Shown: positions 9,056 to 18,511, numbered from the stretch's first letter. The stretch is 64,000 nucleotides of DNA from Mesorhizobium_L sp035547755 (GCA_035547755.1 DASZUG010000028.1:22852-86851); one strand, 5' to 3'. Notes: generated by a model from the sequence alone, not told the origin. A program made the numbers and translations.

Positions 9056-11368
9056 ATGAATGTCATGACACCCAAATTCGGCATGGGCGCCGCTGTTCTT
9101 CGCAAGGAAGACGCGGCTTTTATCACCGGAAACGGCCGCTATACCGACGATATCCGGCCCGATGGGACGCTTCACGGCTATGTGCTGCGCTCACCGATGG
9201 CGAAAGCACGAATCAGGAGCATCGATACGGAAGCCGCGAAGGCCGCGCCAGGCGTCCGCCTCGTGCTGACCGGGCAGGATCTGAAGCATCTCGGCGGTTT
9301 GAAATCGCATGGCATCCAGAAGCAGCCGGACGGCTCCATGCCGCCTTCGCGCGACATTCCCGTCCTCTGTCTTGACCGGGTGCGGCATGTCGGCGACGCC
9401 GTCGCCTTCATCGTCGCCGGGACGCGCGCCGCCGCGCAGGACGCCGCCGAACTAATCGAGGTGGATTACGAGGCCGAGGACGCGATCGCCGATACGCGGA
9501 GAGCCCTCGACAAGGATGTTCCGCTCGTGTGGCCGGAACTCGGCACCAATCGTGCGTTCCTCCATCATCTCGGCGACAAGAAGAAAACGGATGCGGCTTT
9601 TGCCAAAGCGGCGAAGGTGACGCGCATCGATTTTGTCAACAACCGTCTCGTGGCGAATTACATGGAGCCGCGCTCGGCCATCGGCGAATGGCGCAACGAC
9701 GAGGACCGCTTCGTTTTGACGAGCGGATCGCAGGGCGTGCATGGCCTGCGCGATTATCTGACCGCGGATGTATTCAAGATTCCGCCGGAGAAACTGCGCG
9801 TCATCACGCCGGATGTCGGCGGTGGCTTCGGGACGAAGGCCTTTGTTTATCGCGAATATGCGCTTGTCCTTGAAGCGGCAAAAAGGCTTGGCGCGCCCGT
9901 CAAATGGACCGGCGACCGCAGCGAGCATTTCCTCGAGGATGCGCAGGGCAGGGACAATGTCGCCGTCGCGGAAATGGCGCTCGACAAGGATGGGCGTTTT
10001 CTCGCTCTCAGGGTGGACCTGATCGCCAATATGGGTGCCTATCTGTCGCAATACGGGCCGTTCATCCCGATTCTCGGCGTGACCATGTCGACCGGCGTCT
10101 ACGATATTCCGGCGATCGATATTTCCGTCACGGGCGTCTATACCAACACCGTCGCGGTCGATGCCTATCGCGGCGCCGGGCGACCGGAAGCCGCTTTGCT
10201 CATCGAAAAACTCGCCGATGCCTGTGCCCGCGATCTGGGTATTGGCCCCGACGAGATCCGCCGGCGCAATTTCATCAAGCCGGAGCAGTTCCCCTACAGC
10301 ACCGCGACCGGCCGTCTCTACGATACCGGCGATTTCAACGGCCATATGGTTCAGGCGATGGAGCGCTCCGGCTGGAACGATTTCCCCAAGCGTCTTGAAC
10401 AATCGAAGAGGAACGGCAAAATCCGCGGCATAGGAATGGCGACCTATATCGAGGCCTGCGCCTTTCCCGGGTCGGAGCCGGCTCATGTCACGCTCGAACC
10501 CGATGGGACGGTGACGCTCGACATTGGCACGCAGACCAATGGTCAAGGGCATGCGACTGCCTATTCCCAGTTCATAGCGGAAAAGCTCAACATCGACATC
10601 GACAGGATCAACGTGCGCCAGGGCGACACCGACCGGCTCGGCTCCGGCGGCGGTACCGGCGGCTCACGCTCGGTCCCGCTCGGTGGCGTGTCGGCGGCCC
10701 GTGCCGGCGAGGATCTTGCCGGGAAGATCAGGAAGATCGCCGCCGACGAACTCGAGGCGTCCGCCGGCGATATCGAACTGGAAGGCGGCGTGGCGCGGAT
10801 CGCCGGCACCGACCGGTCGATCGATTTCCAGGCAATCGCGAAAGCGGCCAAGAATCCGGCAGATCTGAAGGGGTTCGGCGAATTCGTCCAGGACGAATGC
10901 ACCTATCCCAACGGCACGCATATCTGCGAGGTCGAGATTGATCCCGAAACCGGCGTGACCGAGATCGCTGCCTATACGATCGTCGACGATTTCGGCGTCA
11001 CGGTGAACCCGATATTGCTGGCCGGGCAGATTCATGGCGGCGTGACGCAGGGGATCGGGCAGGCGTTGAATGAAAACACCGTCTATTCCGAAGATGGCCA
11101 GCTCCTGACCGCAAGCTTCATGGACTACACCATGCCGCGCGCCGACGGATTGCCCTTCTTCTCCTTCGAGACGCGCAACATTCCATCGACGACGAACGCG
11201 CTCGGCATCAAGGGCGCCGGCGAGGCCGGCACCATCGGCGCGACACCGGCGGCGCTTAACGCCGTGACCGATGCGCTTTATCGCGCCTACGGTATCGGCC
11301 ATATCGACATGCCCACCACTCCTTCTGCCATCTGGAACGCGATCCATTCGGCAGGCGCAAGCCGGTAG
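9056..11368 (+). CDS. CoxL-like molybdopterin hydroxylase large subunit (form II), orphan
   Basis: 770-residue large subunit of the xanthine dehydrogenase / CO dehydrogenase family, which binds molybdopterin cytosine dinucleotide and hydroxylates an unknown substrate. The active-site loop reads AYRGAGR (about 370-376), the form II signature; true CO dehydrogenases of form I read AYxCSFR. The catalytic Glu is kept in KGAGEAG near the C terminus. The start is ATG at 9056 after AGGAAAAATTCCA. The reading frame stays open about 1.2 kb further upstream, but only antisense to pepN, so that extension is rejected. No medium (FAD) or small (2Fe-2S) subunit is adjacent. An EamA exporter follows 50 bp downstream and may be co-transcribed. 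Confidence 0.9.
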   Translation: MNVMTPKFGMGAAVLRKEDAAFITGNGRYTDDIRPDGTLHGYVLRSPMAKARIRSIDTEAAKAAPGVRLVLTGQDLKHLGGLKSHGIQKQPDGSMPPSRDIPVLCLDRVRHVGDAVAFIVAGTRAAAQDAAELIEVDYEAEDAIADTRRALDKDVPLVWPELGTNRAFLHHLGDKKKTDAAFAKAAKVTRIDFVNNRLVANYMEPRSAIGEWRNDEDRFVLTSGSQGVHGLRDYLTADVFKIPPEKLRVITPDVGGGFGTKAFVYREYALVLEAAKRLGAPVKWTGDRSEHFLEDAQGRDNVAVAEMALDKDGRFLALRVDLIANMGAYLSQYGPFIPILGVTMSTGVYDIPAIDISVTGVYTNTVAVDAYRGAGRPEAALLIEKLADACARDLGIGPDEIRRRNFIKPEQFPYSTATGRLYDTGDFNGHMVQAMERSGWNDFPKRLEQSKRNGKIRGIGMATYIEACAFPGSEPAHVTLEPDGTVTLDIGTQTNGQGHATAYSQFIAEKLNIDIDRINVRQGDTDRLGSGGGTGGSRSVPLGGVSAARAGEDLAGKIRKIAADELEASAGDIELEGGVARIAGTDRSIDFQAIAKAAKNPADLKGFGEFVQDECTYPNGTHICEVEIDPETGVTEIAAYTIVDDFGVTVNPILLAGQIHGGVTQGIGQALNENTVYSEDGQLLTASFMDYTMPRADGLPFFSFETRNIPSTTNALGIKGAGEAGTIGATPAALNAVTDALYRAYGIGHIDMPTTPSAIWNAIHSAGASR

Positions 11369-11418
11369 GGATCGCGCTCGACGGCAGGCACTGGCGAACC
11401 GACGAGAAGGGATAAGCG

Positions 11419-12384
11419 ATGCCGGCGAAAGCGGCTTCAGCCGGCGCTCGCGAGAAGGTTTCCGTCGAGAAGCCGCTTGTCGGGATCGGGCTGAAGACGC
11501 TGTCCGTCGCCGTTTTCGTCTGCATGTCGACGCTGATCAAGGAGACGGGGGAACTGCCGACCGGGCAGATCGCGTTCTTCCGCTCATTTTTCGCGCTTGT
11601 TCCCCTGCTGCTGATCTTTACCGCGCGTGGCGAACTCCGCGCCGTCTTTCATACGCAACGCCGATTGGGCCATGCATGGCGCGCGGTCGTCGGCGTCGGA
11701 TCGATGTGGCTGAGCTTTTATGGGTTGACGCATCTGCCGCTGCCCGAAGCGATCACCATCAACTATGCCCAGCCTCTTGCCGTCGTGGCGCTTGGCGCGC
11801 TGATCGGCGAGACGGTGCGGATATACCGTTGGAGCGCCGTGATCCTCGGCTTTGCCGGCGTGGTGATCGTCTCATGGCCGAATCTCAGCTTTTTTTCAGG
11901 CAGCGGCGGAGCCAGTCGTGCGGAAGCGCTCGGCGCGCTGGCGATCATCGGCGCGGCGCTTCTGTCGGCGGTCGCCATGCTTTTTGTCCGACTTCTGGTG
12001 AAGACGGAGAAAGCCGCCACGGTCGCGCTTTATTTCTCGATCAACGCCGCCGTGCTGTCCTTGTTGACCTCGCCTTTCGGGTGGGAGGCGCTGACGCTCA
12101 AGCAGATCGTCTGCCTTGTCGCGGCGGGCATCTGCGGCGGCATTGCGCAACTGCTCATGACAGAAAGCTACCGCCGGGCGGAGATGTCGACGATCGCTCC
12201 TTTCGAATATACGTCCATGCTGCTGGCGATTGCGTCTGGATACATCTTCTTCGGCGAAATCCCGACGATCTACACGATCGTCGGCGGCGCCATCGTCATT
12301 GCGGCAGGACTCTTCGTGATCTGGCGCGAGCACAGGCTTGGCCTGCCGCGTGGAGCGGCACGCAAGATCACGCTGCCGAGTTGA
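11419..12384 (+). CDS. EamA/DMT-family transporter
   Basis: 321-residue inner-membrane protein of the drug/metabolite transporter superfamily, with about ten hydrophobic segments in two EamA halves (for example LSVAVFVCMSTLIKE, ITINYAQPLAVVALGALIGE, MSTIAPFEYTSMLLAIASGY). Such proteins usually export small metabolites; the substrate is not readable here. A 13-residue hydrophilic leader precedes the first segment. AAGGGAT precedes the ATG. It lies 50 bp after the CoxL-like gene on the same strand, so shared transcription is likely. Confidence 0.9.
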   Translation: MPAKAASAGAREKVSVEKPLVGIGLKTLSVAVFVCMSTLIKETGELPTGQIAFFRSFFALVPLLLIFTARGELRAVFHTQRRLGHAWRAVVGVGSMWLSFYGLTHLPLPEAITINYAQPLAVVALGALIGETVRIYRWSAVILGFAGVVIVSWPNLSFFSGSGGASRAEALGALAIIGAALLSAVAMLFVRLLVKTEKAATVALYFSINAAVLSLLTSPFGWEALTLKQIVCLVAAGICGGIAQLLMTESYRRAEMSTIAPFEYTSMLLAIASGYIFFGEIPTIYTIVGGAIVIAAGLFVIWREHRLGLPRGAARKITLPS

Positions 12385-12415
12385 AGGCCTGCTGATCGCA
12401 CTTTTGTGCCGCCTC

Positions 12416-12667
12416 TCAAAGGCGATCCAAACGGGAGGGCCGCTGCCAGCCCCGCTCCAGAAGCTGGAGTGTATCGGCGGCTTCTCGCGCCGGGTGGGGC
12501 ACGGCACGGGGATCGACACCGATATCGATCAGGAGATGCTCCGAAAGCTTTTCGACGTCCTTCGGAACGGACGTGCGGCCGGTTAATTCTTCCCACAGGC
12601 GGCGTAAAGGGTGTGAGAGTTCGCCCGACGGGAGGGCCGCAATGGACTTGGCTGCATGGGCTGACAT
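12416..12667 (-). CDS. DUF1127 (YjiS-like) small protein
   Basis: 83-residue protein. The C-terminal half carries PKDVEKLSEHLLIDIGVDPR, which resembles the core of DUF1127/YjiS proteins (LSDHxLxDIG). These are small, often arginine-rich alphaproteobacterial proteins, some of them linked to RNA turnover or phosphate and carbon metabolism. The match is to the core only, and the protein is longer than the usual 45-70 residues. It is divergent from the LysR gene at 12796, a common arrangement for LysR targets. No function is assigned. Confidence 0.7.
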   Translation of the reverse strand: MSAHAAKSIAALPSGELSHPLRRLWEELTGRTSVPKDVEKLSEHLLIDIGVDPRAVPHPAREAADTLQLLERGWQRPSRLDRL

Positions 12668-12795
12668 TGGAAATCCCTTCGCGCCAGCTTCATACTGGCT
12701 TTGATGTTTCTGCTGGAACTACCAATAAACAACTGATATAAAAGAGAGAAACGAGTAGTTCTTTTCACATCGTCAAGTTTTCCTTGAAGGTCGAG

Positions 12796-13713
12796 ATGCG
12801 GACGGTACCGGGAACGCGCGCATTGAGGACGCTGGCTGCCGCGGGACGGCATCTCAACTTCACACGCGCGGCGGATGAACTCGGCCTCACCCCGGCGGCT
12901 GTCAGCTATCAGATCAAGGAAATCGAGGATCAGTTGGGCGTAACGCTCTTCGTGCGGTCCAGCCGCGCGATCCGGCTTACCGAAGCCGGCGCCGTGCTAT
13001 GCGACGCGGCGGCGGATGCCCTCGATCTCATGGGCAGAGCGGTAGCACGCGCTCATAAGATGGCGCGTGGCGCCACCCTGCTCAAAGTGACGGCGGATGC
13101 CCAGTTCGCCGCGAAGTGGCTCATGCGGCGCGTCGAACGGTTTCGCGCCCGTCATCCCGACATCGAGTTGCGGTTCGACATCTCCTATCAGGTGCGTGAT
13201 TTCGATCAGGATGACGTCGATGTGGCGATTCGCTTCGGCACCGGCAAATATCCGGGGCTGGCGGCCGATCGGTTGTTCGACAATGTCATCGTGCCGGTCT
13301 GCAGTCCGCGCCTGCTGGAATCCGGCCGGCCGCTCAAGGAACCGCGGGACCTTCTGCATCACACGCTGGTGCACATCGAATGGTCGCGCCAGGGCGTGAC
13401 ATGGCCGAACTGGCGCATGTGGATGGCGGCGGCTGGCGTCCAGGATTTCGACGATAGCCGCACCGTGGTGTTCGGCACCTCCTCCGATGCCGTCCAGGCC
13501 GCGCTCGGCGGCGATGCGGTGGCGCTTGCGGATTTCGCCCTCGTTGCCAACGATCTTTCGGAAGGGCGACTGGTGCAGCCCTTCGAACTCGGTATCAGGG
13601 TGCCGCCGGAATTCGCCTATTTTCTGGTCTATCCGACGGAAGCCGCGTCAGACCCGCGCATTGTCGCGTTCCGCGCATGGATATTGGAGGAAGCAGCGAG
13701 GACGAAGACCTGA
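12796..13713 (+). CDS. LysR-family transcriptional regulator, GcvA-like
   Basis: 305-residue DNA-binding regulator. The N-terminal winged helix includes ALRTLAAAGRHLNFTRAADELGLTPAAVSYQIKEIEDQLG, given here in its best-known form, followed by a periplasmic-binding-like effector domain (about 90-300). The ATG at 12796 is chosen because GAAGG lies 5 nt upstream; a TTG at 12784 in the same frame is less likely. Divergent from the DUF1127 gene, whose 128-bp shared upstream region is the probable operator. It ends 3 bp before the convergent UDG gene. The effector is unknown. Confidence 0.92.
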   Translation: MRTVPGTRALRTLAAAGRHLNFTRAADELGLTPAAVSYQIKEIEDQLGVTLFVRSSRAIRLTEAGAVLCDAAADALDLMGRAVARAHKMARGATLLKVTADAQFAAKWLMRRVERFRARHPDIELRFDISYQVRDFDQDDVDVAIRFGTGKYPGLAADRLFDNVIVPVCSPRLLESGRPLKEPRDLLHHTLVHIEWSRQGVTWPNWRMWMAAAGVQDFDDSRTVVFGTSSDAVQAALGGDAVALADFALVANDLSEGRLVQPFELGIRVPPEFAYFLVYPTEAASDPRIVAFRAWILEEAARTKT

Positions 13714-13716
13714 TCG

Positions 13717-14676
13717 TCAGCCTTGTAGCTCTCTCAGCTTCGCCTTCACTTCGAGGAAATCGCGCCAGACCAGCCTCTTATGCGCGGGATTGCGCAGCAG
13801 ATAGGCGGGATGCAGCGTCGGCATGATCGGGATGGCGGTTCCAGACGGCGTGGTGTGGACGCGCCAGCTTCCCCTCAGCCGCATGATCCCTTCCGTCGTG
13901 TCGAGCAGAAGCTTGGCGGAGGGAGAACCCAGCGCCACCAGCACCTTTGGGGCTGCAAGCTCGATCTGCCGCTCGATGAAGGGCCGGCAGATCTCCGTTT
14001 CGAGCGGCGTCGGGGCGCGGTTGCCGGGCGGCCGCCAGGGAACGGTGTTGGCGATATAGGCGGTCGTGCGGTCGCGCCCGATGGCTATCAGGATGCGGTT
14101 CAATAATTGCCCTGAACGTCCCACGAAGGGCAGGCCCTGCAGATCCTCGTCACGCCCTGGCGCTTCGCCGACCAGCATCAAATCGGCCTCGGGATTGCCG
14201 TCCGAGAACACCAGATTTTTGGCGGTGAATTTGAGGTTGCAGCCGTCGAAAGCGGCAAGTTGCTCGCGCAGTTCCTCGAGCGTCCGGGCCTGGCGCGCCA
14301 GATCGCGCGCACGAGCGACCTGCGCACCGTCCGGAATGGCGGCGCTTTCCCTCCCCCTTGAGGGGAGGGCGGCCGCCCCCGGGTTCGGCCATTGGCCGGC
14401 CCGAGGACCAGCTCTGCGGTCGGATGGGGCCAGTTCCACCTGTTGTTGAGCATCTTGTCTTGAGGTGGACTGGTTCCGGCCGCCGGCATTACCTGCGGTT
14501 GCCGCTTTCAGCGACGTCTCGCCTTGAACCGAGGAGGCCGGCCGGGCGCTTCGCTCGGCGCTCTCCGCTAGCCTGTCGAGCGGTTCTTCGTCGAGAGCAA
14601 ATTCCACGCCTGCATCCGCATAGAAATGCAGAAGCTCACGGAGCGAAAATCCCTCATCTTTCCCTGCGCTGGCCAT
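13717..14676 (-). CDS. Uracil-DNA glycosylase, family 4-like
   Basis: Base-excision repair enzyme that removes uracil from DNA. Motif 1 GEAPGRDEDLQGLPFVGRSG lies near residue 170 and the C-terminal motif HPAYLLRNP near 292. About 319 residues, longer than usual, because a hydrophilic proline/alanine/arginine-rich linker (about 50-130) separates a short N-terminal segment from the catalytic domain; part of that linker is encoded by two DNA palindromes. Only two cysteines are present (DGCNL and EICRPF), so the four-Cys iron-sulfur site typical of family 4 is not visible. Divergent from the ETF-QO gene. Confidence 0.88.
   Translation of the reverse strand: MASAGKDEGFSLRELLHFYADAGVEFALDEEPLDRLAESAERSARPASSVQGETSLKAATAGNAGGRNQSTSRQDAQQQVELAPSDRRAGPRAGQWPNPGAAALPSRGRESAAIPDGAQVARARDLARQARTLEELREQLAAFDGCNLKFTAKNLVFSDGNPEADLMLVGEAPGRDEDLQGLPFVGRSGQLLNRILIAIGRDRTTAYIANTVPWRPPGNRAPTPLETEICRPFIERQIELAAPKVLVALGSPSAKLLLDTTEGIMRLRGSWRVHTTPSGTAIPIMPTLHPAYLLRNPAHKRLVWRDFLEVKAKLRELQG
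14349..14402. repeat. Two hairpin palindromes inserted in-frame in the UDG linker
   Basis: The first hairpin pairs CCCTCCCC with GGGGAGGG around a CTTGA loop (14349-14369). The second pairs GGGTTCGGCC with GGCCGGCCC around a short ATT centre (14381-14402). Both lie inside the UDG reading frame without breaking it and encode part of a low-complexity linker. The sequence looks like intergenic palindromes of rhizobial genomes rather than like coding DNA. Confidence 0.7.
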
Positions 14677-14950
14677 GCGATTGGGGTTGCAGATTGACGC
14701 GCTCTTTGCAAGCGCGCTGGTCCCCGCTCCTGTTCTTTTCCGAACATTGCCGCGCCTGAACCGCTCGAATGCCCGCTAGGGAGTCGCAACCGCGACAGAG
14801 GACAGGCATATACGCGACGGAAATGGATCACTTTCCTGTATAAGCAGGTCGTTGACGCGTTGCTCGAAATGGTCTTTGACGCGTCTTGTCCGGCGACACA
14901 GGATGCCGGAGACGAGATTTGCCAGGGACGGGATGGCGGCGGAGAAATCG

Positions 14951-16666
14951 ATGAGCGAGATCGAACGGGAAAGCATGGAATTCGACGTGGTCATCGTCGG
15001 CGCGGGGCCGGCGGGACTGGCCGCGGCTATCCGCCTGAAGCAACTCGATCCGAACCTGTCCGTCGTCGTCCTCGAAAAAGGCGCCGAAGTCGGGGCGCAC
15101 ATCCTCTCCGGTGCGGTCGTCGATCCGGTCGGCATCGACCGGCTTCTGCCGGGCTGGCGCGAGGAGAGCGACCATCCGTTCAAGACGCCCGTCACCGACG
15201 ACCGGTTTCTCCTGCTCGGGCCGGCCGGCTCGATGCGGCTCCCGAATGTCATGATGCCGCCGCTGATGAACAATCACGGCAATTACATCGTGTCGCTGGG
15301 CAATGTCTGCCGCTGGCTCGCCACCCATGCAGAGGCGCTTGGCGTCGAGATTTATCCCGGTTTCGCCGGCGTCGACCTGACCTATGACGAGAAAGGCGCG
15401 GTCACCGGCGTCATCACCGGCGATATGGGCGTTGAGCGCGACGGCACGCACGGACCGAACTACCAGCCCGGCATGGCGCTGATGGGCAAATATGTCATCA
15501 TCGGGGAAGGCGCGCGCGGTTCCCTCGCGAAACAGATCATCGCGCGCTACCACCTCGCGGATGGCCGCGAGCCCGCCAAGTTCGGCATCGGCCTGAAGGA
15601 ACTCTGGCAGGTCAAGCCGGAGAACCACAAGCCGGGCCTTGTGCAGCATTCCTTCGGCTGGCCGCTCGACGGCAGGACCGGCGGCGGTTCCTTCCTCTAT
15701 CATATGGAAGACAACCAGGTGGCCGTCGGCTTCGTCGTCCATTTGAACTACAAGAACCCTTATCTCTCGCCCTTCGAGGAGTTCCAGCGCTTCAAGACGC
15801 ATCCGGCGATACGCGGCACGTTCGAAGGCGCCAAACGCATCTCCTATGGCGCCCGCGCCATTACCGAGGGCGGCTGGCAGTCGGTGCCGAAGCTCTGCTT
15901 TCCGGGCGGCGTGCTTGCGGGCTGCTCCGCCGGATTTGTCAACGTTCCACGCATCAAAGGCTCCCACAACGCGGTGCTGTCGGGCATGCAGGCGGCCGAA
16001 CACATTGCCACAGCGATCGCCGAGGGCAGGGCGCATGACGAGCTTTCGTCCTATGAAGAAGCCTGGCGTGCATCCGATATCGGCCGTGACCTGAAGAAAG
16101 TGCGCAACGTCAAGCCGCTCTGGTCGCGTTACGGCACGGCTCTCGGCGTGGCGCTCGGCGGCTTCGACATGTGGATGAACACGCTTTTCGGCTTCTCGCT
16201 CTTCGGCACGCTGAAGCACGGCAAGCCCGATTACGCAACGCTGGAGCCTGCGGAGAAGCATCAACCGATCGACTATTCCAAGCCGGACGGCATCCTGACC
16301 TTCGATCGCCTGTCGTCGGTTTTCCTCTCCAACACCAACCATGAGGAAAACGAGCCGGTGCACCTCCAGGTGAAGGATCCGGAATTGCAGAAGCGCTCGG
16401 AATATGGCGTCTTTTCCGGCCCCTCGACGCGCTATTGTCCGGCGGGCGTTTATGAATGGGTCGACGCCGACGGCAATTCGCTGGCCGGCGGTCCGGGATC
16501 TCCGACCAAAGGCGGCGAGGTCTCGCACACCGACCCTGGCGCACGCTTCGTGATCAATGCGCAGAACTGTGTCCACTGCAAGACCTGCGACATCAAGGAC
16601 CCGAACCAGAACATCAACTGGGTGCCGCCGCAAGGCGGCGAGGGGCCGGTCTATCCGAACATGTGA
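14951..16666 (+). CDS. etfD: Electron transfer flavoprotein-ubiquinone oxidoreductase
   Basis: Membrane-associated iron-sulfur flavoenzyme that passes electrons from acyl-CoA dehydrogenases, through ETF, to ubiquinone. 571 residues. The N-terminal FAD-binding motif is VVIVGAGPAGLAAAI, and the C-terminal ferredoxin-type domain has NCVHCKTCDIKDPNQNINW with the 4Fe-4S cysteines, ending GPVYPNM. The start chosen is the ATG after GGAGAAATCG; an in-frame ATG 18 nt upstream is also possible. It would serve the isovaleryl-CoA dehydrogenase encoded at 36.5 kb, among others. No ETF subunit genes are nearby. Confidence 0.95.
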   Translation: MSEIERESMEFDVVIVGAGPAGLAAAIRLKQLDPNLSVVVLEKGAEVGAHILSGAVVDPVGIDRLLPGWREESDHPFKTPVTDDRFLLLGPAGSMRLPNVMMPPLMNNHGNYIVSLGNVCRWLATHAEALGVEIYPGFAGVDLTYDEKGAVTGVITGDMGVERDGTHGPNYQPGMALMGKYVIIGEGARGSLAKQIIARYHLADGREPAKFGIGLKELWQVKPENHKPGLVQHSFGWPLDGRTGGGSFLYHMEDNQVAVGFVVHLNYKNPYLSPFEEFQRFKTHPAIRGTFEGAKRISYGARAITEGGWQSVPKLCFPGGVLAGCSAGFVNVPRIKGSHNAVLSGMQAAEHIATAIAEGRAHDELSSYEEAWRASDIGRDLKKVRNVKPLWSRYGTALGVALGGFDMWMNTLFGFSLFGTLKHGKPDYATLEPAEKHQPIDYSKPDGILTFDRLSSVFLSNTNHEENEPVHLQVKDPELQKRSEYGVFSGPSTRYCPAGVYEWVDADGNSLAGGPGSPTKGGEVSHTDPGARFVINAQNCVHCKTCDIKDPNQNINWVPPQGGEGPVYPNM

Positions 16667-16777
16667 TATGCCGGGTACGGCGCTGTAATTTTTACCTGAT
16701 GTTGCCTGCCGGCGCTTTCCGTTTGGGCGGGGATATGCAAGCTGGAAGCCGATCAGGCTTCATACGCGTTCCGGCAC

Positions 16778-17389
16778 ATGCGGCATCGGTGTTTTCGTTT
16801 CTTCGTGGCGTGCTCGTCTTTGGCGGCCTTGCTTTGTGCGGTTCCCCATGAAGCCGCCGCCAAGCCGCGGATCACGCTTTCTGTTCGCTATTATCCGGTT
16901 CGGGGAACGACAGGCCTGCAACTCATCGAGGAGATGGATCGCATCGGCCCGAAACAGGGCTTCATGAGCCGTGCCATCGCGCAGACGGTCTATTCCCTGC
17001 AATATGGCGCCGATTACAGCGCCTCCGGCGGCGTCTGCCGCGTCAGGAAGGCGCGAGTCAAGCTCGACATCACGCAGATATTTCCGAAACCCGCCGATAA
17101 ATTGCCGCCTCCGCTCGCCCGCCGGTGGACACGCTTCATGGCAGGCGTCCACCAGCATGAGAACACCCATGTCCGCATCGCGCACGATCTTGCCGATGTT
17201 TCCGAGCGGACGATCCTTCGGACCGTGACCCATGACGATCCGAACTGCCGCAGGATGCGCACGCTTCTCAAACGTACGATCCGCGGGATCTATGCCGCTT
17301 ACGACGCCAAGCAGAATGCTTTCGATCAAAAGGAGCACCGCCCCGGTGGCCACATCGAAAAGCTCGTGATGGCGCTTATCCGGCGATAG
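16778..17389 (+). CDS. DUF922 secreted protease-like protein, copy 1
   Basis: 203-residue protein with an N-terminal signal peptide (FFVACSSLAALLCAVPHEAAA) and a DUF922 domain. The motif HQHENTHVRIA near residue 128 contains a HExxH zinc-peptidase-like signature. DUF922 proteins are predicted, not proven, zinc proteases of the periplasm or exterior. Two cysteines (GGVCRV, DPNCRR) could form a disulfide. A paralogue of the same layout lies at 27390. It is convergent with the nuclease-fold gene that follows. The physiological role is unknown. Confidence 0.8.
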   Translation: MRHRCFRFFVACSSLAALLCAVPHEAAAKPRITLSVRYYPVRGTTGLQLIEEMDRIGPKQGFMSRAIAQTVYSLQYGADYSASGGVCRVRKARVKLDITQIFPKPADKLPPPLARRWTRFMAGVHQHENTHVRIAHDLADVSERTILRTVTHDDPNCRRMRTLLKRTIRGIYAAYDAKQNAFDQKEHRPGGHIEKLVMALIRR

Positions 17390-17428
17390 ATGCCGTTACG
17401 CCCCTGCAAAAGCAGCAATTTGCGGGCG

Positions 17429-18511
17429 CTATCCCATACCGATCACGAGCGGCGAAACCGTCTGCACCGGCTCCTTTGACGGCTTGGGCTTCGGCGCGAG
17501 GGAGAATTCGACCAGCACCGGCGCGTGATCGGAGCCGACATCCGGCAGGATTCGGCTTGAATGGACGATGATATCGCCCTTCGCCATGACGTGGTCGATC
17601 TCGATGCCGAGATAGGGCCTGAGCCAGACCGGCAGTCGGCGATAGAACCAGGTTGCCCCTGCTGGCGGCACGAGCTTGAAATTGCCGTCATTCGCCACCT
17701 TGTAGACGGTGGCGCTCCAGCGGACCGCATTGTAGTCGCCCGAGAGGAGCGTGGTGTCATCCAGCCCCTTCAGCACGCTGCCCAACCGCCCAAGCTGCCA
17801 GTGCTGGTCGCCGGGCCACGGCCAGCCGAGATGGATATCGGCGATTTCGGCCACCCTGCCGCCGAAATCGATACGCGCCGTAGCGAAGGCTCCCCGATCG
17901 TCGCATGTCCATGGATTCACCTTCGCGAACGGCCGTCGCGAAATGATCGCCGCCCCGCCGATCTCGATCTTCGTCGGGCAGATAACCTGCTGCGGATAGG
18001 CGGCCTTGATGAGTTCCAGTTTCTCCGCCCACATCGGCGACACCTCGTCCATCGTCACCACGTCGGGCTGGACGCGGCCGATCAGCGAGAGGACCTTTTC
18101 CGGTGTCGGATTGTCGAAGCGGAGATTGATCTGCAACAGCCGGTAGACCGGTTCCGTACTGTCCGCAGCGACCAGCGTCAGCCGCGGCGGCCCGGAACAA
18201 GGCAGATTGAACGCCGCGACCGTGGTGGCGAGGGCTGTTCCGGCAAACAAAAGCGCTATGATGCCAGCGAGCCAGGCGCGCAGGACGAGCGCGGCGATGG
18301 CGAGTACCGCCAGAAGCACGGAAAGATAGGTCCGGAAATGGCTGAAAGCATCGAATTTCGATCCATATGTGCCGAGAAAGCCGAAGAGGAGCGGCAAGGC
18401 GACGAGAACGCATGCCGCGATCGAAAGCTTCCGCAACACTGCCCGTTTCTGGTCTGCGTCCATCAGGATTGTCATTGCCGTTGAGACGAAGCCGCCCATT
18501 ACGGCGCTCAT
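17429..18511 (-). CDS. Endonuclease/exonuclease/phosphatase-family membrane protein
   Basis: 360 residues. Three hydrophobic segments come first (about 30-110: LSIAACVLVALPLLFGF, YLSVLLAVLAIAALVLRAW, IIALLFAGTALATTVAAF), followed by an EEP-fold domain with LLQINLRFDN, DVVTMDEVS, LLSGDYNA and GSDHAPVLVEF. The conserved Asn, Glu, Asp-x-Asn and Asp-His residues of the EEP active site are in place, so it is probably an active phosphodiesterase or nuclease facing the periplasm. Substrate unknown. The exact start is uncertain, because several Met codons lie in the first 17 residues and none has a strong ribosome site. Confidence 0.85.
   Translation of the reverse strand: MSAVMGGFVSTAMTILMDADQKRAVLRKLSIAACVLVALPLLFGFLGTYGSKFDAFSHFRTYLSVLLAVLAIAALVLRAWLAGIIALLFAGTALATTVAAFNLPCSGPPRLTLVAADSTEPVYRLLQINLRFDNPTPEKVLSLIGRVQPDVVTMDEVSPMWAEKLELIKAAYPQQVICPTKIEIGGAAIISRRPFAKVNPWTCDDRGAFATARIDFGGRVAEIADIHLGWPWPGDQHWQLGRLGSVLKGLDDTTLLSGDYNAVRWSATVYKVANDGNFKLVPPAGATWFYRRLPVWLRPYLGIEIDHVMAKGDIIVHSSRILPDVGSDHAPVLVEFSLAPKPKPSKEPVQTVSPLVIGMG

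Noticed and set aside
9056..11368. Aerobic CO dehydrogenase (form I CoxL)
   Set aside because: The active-site loop is AYRGAGR, not AYxCSFR, and the partner subunits are missing.
14828..16633. 601-codon open frame on the minus strand
   Set aside because: It is antisense to the full-length ETF-QO gene and arises from high-GC codon bias; its protein sequence is low in recognisable motifs.
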